Below the pieces are notes generated by a model, which saw only the letters and a list, made by a program, of their open reading frames with translations, ran no database searches and was not told the origin of the DNA. Below are positions 45,574-64,000 of a stretch of DNA of 64,000 nt, piece by piece. Position 1 is the first letter of the stretch. Each line of letters begins with the position of its first letter. The translations under genes and the position numbers were made by a program. The stretch comes from Vicia villosa (lineage: Eukaryota; Streptophyta; Magnoliopsida; Fabales; Fabaceae), in NCBI RefSeq assembly GCF_029867415.1, contig NC_081184.1, positions 76,544,364-76,608,363 of the forward strand, read 5' to 3'.

Positions 45574-45805
45574 GAATTGGAGCAAGAGTAGTGGCAATTT
45601 GGTCATTTGGCCTTTGGTAATTAGCTTGTGTTTAATTGATGATTAAAGTGGTGTTTAAATGGTAAGAAAAGGAAAAATGAGGTTTAAGTGGGTTTAATGA
45701 AGGAGTTAATTTTGATGAGGTGGAAAATTGGTAAAATGATCAAAGAAAAAGGTGCCAAAATGATGTCAAGCTTCCCTCCTTATATTTTTTGAATTTTGCC
45801 TGAAG

Positions 45806-45983
45806 GAAATCGATTTACCCAGGAAGGAAATCGATTTCACTCTGTTCCAGAAGAGAAATTGGCGCAAAATACACTAGGGAAATCGATTTACCCAGGAGGG
45901 AAATCGATTTCATGCTGTCCAGAATGTGATTTTGGTGAAGATTGCTGCAGGGAAATCGATTTACCCAGTAGGGAAATCGATTT
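45806..45983. promoter_or_regulatory. Three pairs of AAATCGATTT palindromes in U3
   Basis: GAAATCGATTT starts at 45806/45827, 45879/45900 and 45952/45973: 21 bases within each pair and 73 between pairs. They lie about 230-420 bases upstream of the TATA box on the sense strand, where an enhancer would act. The same three pairs are in the 3' LTR at 30193-30370. Confidence 0.65.
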
Positions 45984-46304
45984 CATCAGTCAAAAATGTG
46001 AAAAATGCCTTGTTTATTGCATGTCCTGGCTTGGTACCTACAAAACAAAAGTCTACAAAGAAACAAAGCAATATTTTTGGTATTTGGGTTAGTATAAGCA
46101 TACAAGATACACAATCATTGGTGCTTGATGGTCCCTCTTATTGATGAGGTGAGTGTAACACCATAAACAAAACTTCCAAGTGAAGCTCTTGATTAGTGAT
46201 TGAGATGTGAATGATATAGGATCTTAGGGTCAAAAATTGGGGTATGACACTCTGGTTCAAGACTTGATTTTGCAAGGATTTAAATCAGAGTCCCCTTATC
46301 TTGT

Positions 46305-47246
46305 ATGCTCCTTCTTTCAATCACGACTTGTATCGACGATAGGCATTTTCCTCTCCAGTTAAGCGAAAAAGCTCCGGTTCAGATCGTGCCTTCAGGTAAA
46401 CTTCTATCTCACTTTTATGGATTTGGTTCTTCTGATTCAGAAGCAGATTTGGCAGGTGTTCGAGTAGATTCTGATGGCAGCATCGAAGAATTTTCTGTAA
46501 ATGGAGATCGGGAGGATTCTGTAATTGGAGAAACCATTGTCGGTGGAGTGGAATCAAGGGGGTGTTTCGTTACTGGGACTGTCAGGAAAGAAAACATTTC
46601 CTCGTTTTCTTTGGGTTCTTTTGACAAGGCTGTGGATAATCTTAAGGGAAGGAAGGTTCAGGAGAATTTAGTTGCAGGGGAGGATTCTGTTTCTGTTATG
46701 CGTTCTGGGCATAACGTTTCTATGGTGGGCTGTTCATTGACTCGTACGAATTCGAGAAAAAGGAGGAAGAAGCTTTGCTTCAAGCAGATATCAGGGTGGA
46801 AGAGATTGGCGTATAAGAAACCACGTTGGGCTGTGAGGAAAATTAAAAGGATAGGCACTGTGAAAGATTCGGTGGAGGACTCCTTGAAGGAATTTTCTAC
46901 AGATCTGGTGGTTAAAAGTCTAAACATGGAGGGTGCTAATCGAATGTCTTTTTCTAATAATACAACTCCTTCTTTCAAGTCTGAACCAGTAATAAAGTCC
47001 CGCGGGAGTTCTTCAATTTGTTATGGAGATCAACGGTAAAATTCGGACATATTGAGGAATAACATTAGACAATGGGAATTCCTGAATCTCAATAGTAGAG
47101 CCGAAATTTGGTCTAATATTAAAGCTCTTGGTGTGGTGGATCTGGGTGGCGGTAAGCGTTTTGCAGAGAAAAGGGATAAGTTGGAAATAGAAGCGTTTAA
47201 TAAGAAAAAGATGGATAGGAAGGAGTATCAATATAGGTCTAAATGA
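46305..47246 (+). pseudogene. LINE ORF1 C-terminal part
   Basis: One frame with a single internal stop (TAA at 47037). It is serine-rich at the start, then basic (SRKRRKKLCFK, YKKPRWAVRKIKR), and ends EYQYRSK. The final TGA (47244) overlaps the ATG of ORF2 (47243) as ATGA. I do not recognise a domain with confidence; assignment rests on position before the endonuclease. Confidence 0.5.
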
Positions 47247-48960
47247 TTATTGGTTCTTTGAACATTATAGGATGTGGCAACGCCCTTAAAAGGAAAAGAA
47301 TTAATTCTTTGATTTCTAAGGGCAATGCGGATGTGTTTTTAATTTAAGAAACAAAATTTTCTAATTTTTAAGAAGGGTTAGAGAAAAGTTTTTGGAGCAA
47401 TCCCGACATTGGTTATTCTTTTTCCAACGCTTCGGGATTGTCAGGGGGTATTTTAACTTTGTGGAAGAAAGGTGTGGTGAATGTCATGAATAGTTTCAAA
47501 GGCGACGACTATTTGGGAATCAAACTACTTTGGAAGGATAAGTTTTACTACATTGTAAACATTTACTCTTCTTGCAAATTGTTTAAAAAGAGAATTCTTT
47601 GGAGTAGGTTGTTGGAGTTGAAGGCTTTGTTTAACGATGGTGAGTGGATTATTGGTGGAGACTTTAATGCGATTAAGGAGTTTGGAGAGAGGAAAGGGAG
47701 AGCGGAGGTGTTAGTAAATGTTGGGATGCAATCTTTTCCGAATTCATTGAGGAGAACCGGTTATCGGGGTGGAAAAATAGGTTTCTCAATCTTGGAGGTA
47801 GGATAACTCTCTTGAAGTCTATTTTGAGTTCTCTTACTACATTTACCATGTCTTTCTTCAAAATGCCAGTAAAAGTTGTCAAGCTTTTTACTAGCATTCA
47901 AAGTAATCATATGTGGAGGTGTGGAGGAGAGGAAGAAGATCCATTGGGTTAGTTGGGATGATGTCACTCTTCCTTTTTTGAAGGGGGGACTAAATATTAA
48001 AAATGTTGCGGATTTTAATTTAGCTCTCCTTAATAAGTGAAGATGGAGGATTCTTCAAGGCCATGAAGCGTTGTGGTATGATGTGTTGAAGGCTCGTTAT
48101 GGTGATTTGTCGACTTTTATTTTGTGTGGAGGAGTTTCTAACAATTCTTTTTCCTTTTGGTGGCGTGATTTGATAAAAAAATTAGGAGTGATGTGTGTGT
48201 TGATCCTATTGTCTGTTTTTGTGTATTTAAAGTTTGAAACGGTTTTAACATACCCTTTTGGGAAGCTAAGTGGCTAGAGGATTTCATTTTGAAAGATAAT
48301 TTCCTGGATCTTTATTTGACTTCTTCACTAAAGAAAGTTTCGGTGGCGGGAATGGGGGTGGTGCGAAGGTGCTTGAGTGTGGGGTGAGTTAGGTATCCCT
48401 TTGGAGGTGTTGGAAGGGCCGAATGTTATGTCTCATTTTTTGGAGTTGCGGGCGCGGTTGGAAACTATTGGGGGCATGGCGGACGTGAAGGATGAGGTGA
48501 CGTGGTCTCTTGATCCGGAGAAGGGGTTTTCGGTGTCATCTTGTTATGCTCATTTTGCTTCTTTTCATCTACCGTTCGGGCCTCCAAATATGAGTGATGT
48601 GGCTTTGGGCAATGTTTGGAATTTATCGATACCTTTCAAGATCAAAACGTTTGGTTGGAGGCTTTTTGTGGATAGACTTCCTTCAAGGACAACTTGATTG
48701 TGCGAGGTATTAATTTTCCTTTAGCTAATATTAATTGTGCTTTTTGTGAAATTCTCTTGGAAGATAGGAAGCATTCTTTTTTCAATTGTTTTGTGATTAA
48801 GAAAGTTTGGAGGGAGATAGCCTTTTGGGTGGGTTTTTTGGACATAGAGGAGGACGAATGCCTTCCGCATTTTATGGCTTGGTATTCCTTTTGCCGTGTA
48901 AAAAAGTTAAAAGAGGACAAATTGGACTTTTTTTGACTTGCTACGTGTTGGGTTATATGG
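47243..48960 (+). pseudogene. LINE ORF2: endonuclease start joined to RT C-terminus
   Basis: It begins MIIGSLNI, as plant LINE ORF2 does, with an in-frame stop in the LI-x-ETK motif and a second stop soon after. LSGGILTLWKKG and IIGGDFNAIKE identify the apurinic-type endonuclease. Near 47757 it jumps directly, with a frame change just before, into LSGWKNRFLNLGGRITLLKS, a segment C-terminal to the RT catalytic core, so the core and its active site are gone. Further fragments in shifting frames follow (GGLNIKNVADFNLALL, LWYDVLKARYG), then the zinc-binding region IPFKIKTFGWRLFVDRLPSR with NCAFCEILLEDRKHSFFNC. It is dead. Confidence 0.8.
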
Positions 48961-49240
48961 TTGACTCGTAATGTGTTTTGTTTCCGGAATGAGGGGTGGA
49001 GTATTAACAACATGGTGTGGAATATAAAAATGTTGGTTTGGAGGTGGTCTTTTTGTGGGGAAATTACTCACTTCAATTGTTATTTTTACGATTTTTACAA
49101 AGACACGTTGGGTTTTTTATCGTAGACCGAATTGGTTTGTAATTTCTTTTTGATCGGCTTTGTCCGATTCCTTGTGTAAAAAGGTTAGAGAACCCTTAGT
49201 TCTCCCTTATATATAATCCTTGCTTACACAATTTTTTTTC

Positions 49241-49779
49241 TTCAAAATAACTCATTGATTTTCACTCTAATGACGCAACTCTAAATAATTTATATTAGGT
49301 CCTACAATTTTACTTACAATTAATATTTGGTCCTACAATTTTACTTACTCTAAATAATTTATCTTAGGTCCTACAATTTTATTTACATTATAAAATTAAA
49401 ATAATAAAAATAAAATTAAAATAATGAAAATAAAATAAAATATAAAATTAAAGATAAAAAATGAAACTAATATTTGTAAATGAAATTTTAAAGAAAAAAT
49501 TATATAAAAAATAGAGCCATTATATTTTATTATAAAATCAAAACAGAATTTAATTAAAAAAAATATTTTAATATGAAATGATGCAAAACTACGTTGCTTC
49601 ATCAAGCTATGGTTCACCAGCTGGCAAAATTATTCCCTTTTCCCAATGGTAAATCCACACTCATAAAAAGAAGAAAAAAAGTGTGTAAAATAAATATTTA
49701 TAATAGTGACAAATAATTTCCCTTCTCCTATAAAGCGAAGCCATAGTGAGGTATTGAAGTTCATTTTGTAAATACTAAA
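49241..49779. other. AT-rich intergenic DNA with a short direct repeat
   Basis: GGTCCTACAATTTTA occurs three times between 49298 and 49381, with CTCTAAATAATTTAT before two of them. A TATA-like TATAAAG is at 49729-49735, 45 bases before the beta-glucosidase ATG. No gene. Confidence 0.6.
49729..49735 (+). promoter_or_regulatory. Possible TATA box of the GH1 gene
   Basis: CTCCTATAAAGCG, 45-51 bases upstream of the ATG at 49780, which would leave a 5' UTR of about 20 bases. Confidence 0.5.
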
Positions 49780-60054
<10,275 letters not shown>

Positions 60055-61793
60055 AATATATATATATTTGAGATTGCTTCAAGAAAAAGTATTTTGTTTT
60101 ATTGAACTTGGGATTTGAAAATAAGTGACAGGAAGAGCTACCTATAAATAAATTGAGATTTGGTAAAGCTCTTTTTCCTTTCTATTGAAGCCACATTATT
60201 CAATCATGGTTATTGGTTCCTTAGCAGATCTTGTGGCTTAGGATAAAAGAATAGTCTTAGAACTATAAGATGTGTTACACCAGAACATTGCACCTCAACG
60301 AAGCGCGAGGTAGATGCAGTTGTGTAGTCTTAGAACTTTCCTCTTATCAGTTGTGTAATTTGAATATTTCATTTAATTATTTTGTTATGTGAGTGTTTAC
60401 GGTGATTTTCGGTAAACAACCGTTAGTCTTTCAAATTATAATAAATATGATTTGGTTACTTGCAGGATCGACTAGATTGATCCTAGGACATAGTCAAAAA
60501 GATTGTTATTTATGATGATTCGAACCATGTTTGTGATTTGTCTTGAAAATAGGAATTACTCAATCGAAACAATAAAGGTTAGCAATCACTTTGTTATACA
60601 CGTAAATATAACTTCAGCGAAAGGTAAGTCAAGATAAAACATAAGATAAAAACTGTAAAAGTGCAAGAATCTTAAAGTGCAGAAATGTTAAATACTTCAA
60701 AGATAAATAACATGAAAATAAAGGGTGCAGGAATGTAAATGACAGGAAGTAAGCGAAATGCAATAATATCGAAAGATACTTGAAAATAAAGGAAAATACA
60801 CATGTATTAAAATGGTGGTGGTGTCATACGTACATTTCTCAGCGAACTCTTTCTCTTAACACTTGATACTTGAGTAATATGTGAGTGATTTGTACAAAAT
60901 GAACACACTGAATCCTAACATTAGAACCCTTATTTATACTAGTTTCGACCTTAACGGTCCTACGCTAATCTAATGCCACGTTTTTCATGAGAATCCCCGG
61001 AAAGCCATCTGTCTCTGGACAGTTATGCAAACTTCTTCGAATTTCAAATCTTCCCGCCTGAATCCTCCTTCGACGCGTGGCAATATAACTTAACATTAAA
61101 ATACCACGAAAACACGCTAAGCATCAGTACTTAACATATTTCGTAAAATTTGTCTAAGTCTCGAAGATATACACTCCTACTAGCTTCAGCATTCACTATC
61201 TTCGTTATGACTTAAAATTCTTCATCCTCGAAACATGGCCATCAGGAGCCATTTTATCTTCAAAGACGGTCATCAGCAACCATCCTCCTTCGAGTCTTCA
61301 CCCTTCGAAGGATCATATTTGCAAAACGAAATCTTCAGCTAACAAATTGCCCCCAATAAATGCCTGTTTCGAAAAACAAGAGAAATAGGCGTTTCTTGTC
61401 GTCATAAGATTTCGTCCCTTACTTATCTTTGAAAGTTCCAAGATTATTTAATTGACGTCATAATCATTGATGACCCTGTTTCTAAAACGTCTTGTCATTT
61501 TCAAAGATGTCTTCTTATAACTTACATTCCCATGTTCTGACCTTGCTTCTTGATCATTACTCCTATATACTAGGAGTAAGGCTAGTAATTATTCGACCGC
61601 CATTGGATTAAATCATCGTCCGCCACGTGTCTCTTGGCTTTTACCCAAAAGATTTTGAAAGGGTTTCCGTTAAAAACCTTTAAATACCTGACTCAGTTTC
61701 CTCATACAACCTTCACTCTTATTTCCTCATTCTTTCTTCAAAAGAGAACATCTTCGGTCACTTCCAAACCCATTTTCTAAATCAAACTCATCC
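60055..61793. other. Intergenic region between GH1 and PMD gene
   Basis: The first 150 bases are the likely GH1 3' UTR (AATAAA-like word near 60147). From about 60480 the sequence looks repeat-derived but shows no coding frame. AAAAACCTTTAAATACC at about 61670-61690 may be the TATA region of the PMD gene, about 110 bases upstream of its ATG. Confidence 0.5.
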
Positions 61794-64000
61794 ATGGCTT
61801 CTTCAAATGTTCTTCAACCTGTTCTAAAACTTCAACATCCTACCCAGATAGGGGAGCAAGAACACATACCAAACCCTAACACTACAGAGGCGCGCGCTAT
61901 CTACGCTTCTCAGGTAATCATCCCTTTTGAACTTTCTGAAAAAACTCATGCTTTTATGGGGCCTTTACCAAGAGAAACTAGCCCTTCTCTGGATAAATTC
62001 TTTCCTGCTTATTATAAAACTAGACCTCTAGTTAGTAAGATTAGGATAGATGAAGATGGACACCCATCTTTAGGAGAACCTGATAATGCAGCAGAAGCTT
62101 CGACTGTAACCCCTTTGGCTCTGGCAAAAATTAGGTTAAATTATATGACCAATTTCGTGAAAGTGTTTAGGTCAATCCCGTTAGCAAAAGATCCTGAACT
62201 GTATTATGCTTGGCTAACGAAAGTAGAAGGAAAAAAGATATCCTTCTGGAAAACATTAGGAATATATGATTTAATCCAACTATCAAAAACGGGATTAGAG
62301 TATAACCAAACCATGTTAGTAGCAGCGGTTCACTTCTGGGATGCTTCCCACAATACTTTCCGTCTTCCATGTGGAATGGTTACCCTTACTCTCTTTGACA
62401 TAGCTGCTATCACAGGGCTTCGACCAACTGGGGAAACTTTTGACCCAAATGATATGGATACTGACACCATTAATTTTAACGAGGCAACAGTTACTTATAC
62501 TGCCTTCATTCAGAAATATCATGATACAACGCAGGAAGAAGTCTCCGACGAGGAGCATATTGCTTTCTTAGCATTATGGCTCTCAAGGTGTGTTTTCTGC
62601 TCCAGATCCATACAATTTGCAAAGAGATATCTTTGCATGGCTAATCAGCTACATGCTGGAAAAAGACTAAACCTGAGCCAATTAATCTTAGGATTCCTTT
62701 ACGAGAACCTTGGTGAAGCCACGAACCTTACTAAGAACTATAAAAATGGTTCCTTGCTCTTCGCTGGCCCTTTCTGGTTATTGCAGTTGTGGCTTAATGC
62801 TACTTTCGAAACTCATCTTCCATTTCGAGGCATCGTCAATGAAGAAGATGATGACATCAAGAATCGGACTGTAGAAGGCATCAGGTTGGCTCATCTAACT
62901 CCGAAAGAAGAGACTGGGAAACTACGTGAACACTTTCTAGCATATACAATGATGTTCGCCCAACGTTATCAATTCGACTCTTCTATGGCTCCATTCGTAC
63001 ATAGAACAATTGGTCCTGAGTGATTCACTCGAAGGTTTCCAACAGTTTCTCAAGATCAACAAACTGAATCTATGGAAATTTGGGAGGCTTTTCTTACCCC
63101 AAAGCTGTTTTATCACCGCCTTCGACCTTCTAAGGGCCAATGTGTTCTTCTGTGTTATCAACCAAATCTGGTTTCGAGACAACTTGGACTGGTCCAAGTA
63201 AAACCCAAGTGTCTGTATGACAAGAGGAACCATATGTGCTTTCATACCTTGTATTTATCTGAAGAAGGATGTGAATCAAAGATTGCCAGATATGCTGGCG
63301 TTACCCATCTTTCTCCTGTTGCCTTCGAACCCGCTTTTTACTCCACTCCAGATTTTCATCAATGGTGGACGGAGTATTATACTACACAAATCTTTGATGC
63401 TGAGAATCTAACTCAGAAACTAACTGCAGCTTTTGCTGATGTGCAGGAGAAATTTCACAAAGGTACTTCGACTCATATTAAAGAAATTCAAGCCTTTCAG
63501 AACTTCTTTAAAACTATCTACAGGCCTGATGATCTTAGTCGGACCGTTCGCGAAGCCGCAGTCAATTTGCGTGAGAAGTTTTCTGCGAAATTGGATAAGT
63601 TGAAATTGCCCCCGTCTGTTCGACCAGAACTGCGTTATGAAGTGGCTTTCGAACTTAATCCTCCAAAATTCCCTCCGCTGCCAAGTGCTGATTTTGGTGT
63701 GGCTCTGAGCCCTCCTTTTCCAGACTGGTTTGTGTGTGGGAATGTCTTAAAAATCCTTCAGGAAAGCACTAAAAAACGCGTTGCGCGAGTGGTTCCGACT
63801 AAGCATACCCTGGATACTTTCAAAGGGCATCTTCATATAGATCTTAAACATGTCCGCGTCTTAACTCCAATACCTGAAGGTTTGGGTTTAGACAATCTTT
63901 CGACTAACTCTTCTTATTCCGTTGAAATGCTGATTCCAAGTTTTATTGCAGTTGTTGCTCTAAGGAAGAAAGTTAAAGAAACTTCTACACAAAAAGATTC
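61794..64000 (+). pseudogene. Plant mobile domain (PMD) protein gene, one internal stop, runs off window
   Basis: The frame starts at ATG 61794 in good context (TCCATGGCT), is open for 409 residues to TGA at 63021, and then continues in the same frame without another stop to the window end (about 325 more residues), with the same codon style. PMD features: basic-aromatic FWKTLGIYDLIQLS (151-164), FWDASHNTFRLPCGMVTLTL with DIAAITGLRP (181-211), and PFWLLQLWLNATF. PMD proteins occur both as host genes (MAIL1-type) and as cargo of transposons; which applies cannot be told here. The single stop may be an inactivating change, a sequencing error or allelic. Confidence 0.75.

Larger units (their letters stand above)
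30168..46249 (-). mobile_element. Ogre-type Ty3/gypsy retrotransposon, copy C (second subfamily)
   Basis: Minus-strand order: 5' LTR 46249-42502, PBS 42495-42475, ORF1 41694-40186, gag-pro to 36712, intron 36715-36450, pol to about 33017, three hairpins, a 129-bp tandem array, PPT, and 3' LTR from 30639 into the gap. Proteins are clearly homologous to copy B but the LTRs are not alignable over most of their length and are shorter (3748 bp). The visible 470 bases of the two LTRs differ at roughly 15 sites by eye, so this copy is older than copy B, yet its ORF1 and gag-pro have no stops. Confidence 0.92.
42502..46249 (-). repeat. 5' LTR of copy C (3748 bp)
   Basis: On the minus strand it starts TGTCATACCCC at 46249 and ends GCTACA at 42502. 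Contents: paired palindromes at 45806-45983 upstream of the TATA box (45565-45573) and at 45010-45114 downstream; a 98-bp tandem repeat near 44555-44850; a duplicated block near 44405-44500 and 44853-44948; GTCCAAGTGGAC words about 40 bases apart at 43719-43810; and U5 hairpins at 42670-42718. No gene. Confidence 0.92.
46250..49240 (+). mobile_element. Degraded LINE (L1-type) with internal deletion
   Basis: The remains of ORF1, an endonuclease region and the C-terminal RT zinc region appear in LINE order on the plus strand, followed by a tail region ending near a T-rich stretch at about 49240. The RT core is deleted. The 5' side abuts the copy C LTR at 46249, so either copy C landed in the LINE or the LINE is 5'-truncated; the other flank is not visible. 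Confidence 0.75.

Noticed and set aside
62937..63245. Minus-strand frames opposite the PMD gene
   Set aside because: Shadow of the PMD coding frame.

Overview
The window is plant nuclear DNA. It has a multi-exon plant gene with GT-AG introns, Ty3/gypsy and Ty1/copia LTR retrotransposons, a LINE and a plant-mobile-domain gene. The dominant elements are Ogre-type (Tat lineage) Ty3/gypsy retrotransposons: an extra ORF upstream of gag, a primer binding site beginning TGGCGACT, an intron between pro and RT, and LTRs of 3.7 to 6.1 kb. Ogre elements of this size are typical of legumes, above all tribe Fabeae (pea, vetch, vetchling), so that is the inferred source; the species is not proven.

Layout. 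(1) 1-6227, minus strand: Ogre copy A, the 3' part only (integrase end of pol, 3' UTR, start of the 3' LTR), cut at 6227. (2) 6228-30067, plus strand: Ogre copy B, inserted inside copy A pol. Its 5' LTR (6228-12354), ORF1, broken gag-pro, intron and intact pol are all present; its 3' LTR (from 25224) runs into a 100-N gap (30068-30167). (3) 30168-46249, minus strand: Ogre copy C of a different subfamily. Only the first 472 bases of its 3' LTR remain on this side of the gap, but its 5' LTR (42502-46249), ORF1, gag-pro and pol are nearly intact. (4) 46250-about 49240: a degraded LINE with an internal deletion, abutting the copy C LTR. (5) 49780-60054: a 13-exon glycoside hydrolase family 1 (beta-glucosidase) gene whose coding frame is continuous for 515 residues. 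Its second intron is 7.5 kb and contains an antisense, 3'-truncated copia element and a gypsy gag scrap. (6) 61794-64000: a plant mobile domain (PMD) gene with one internal stop, running off the window.

How the parts work together. Each Ogre copy encodes ORF1 (unknown role, coiled-coil C-terminus), Gag with aspartic protease, and RT, RNase H and integrase. In copies B and C the gag-pro frame ends on a stop that directly follows a splice donor, and removing the intron joins the frame to pol. Unspliced RNA would therefore give Gag-Pro and spliced RNA Gag-Pro-Pol.

The most unusual signal is in the non-coding parts of the Ogre elements. They are built from several families of small hairpins with constant loops or linkers and changing but still complementary stems: two tandem hairpins in U5, three GNRA-loop hairpins just after pol, a hairpin enclosing the polypurine tract, two hairpin families inside the 6.1-kb LTR, and 3' UTR tandem arrays whose units fold. 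For several of these the wobble pairs are allowed only on the sense strand, which points to RNA structure. Separately, the copy C LTR has paired AAATCGATTT palindromes spaced exactly 21 bp apart in pairs that recur every 73 bp, and the copy B LTR holds two tRNA-like Pol III promoter units with T-run terminators. All pairing was done by eye; no folding or database search was run.
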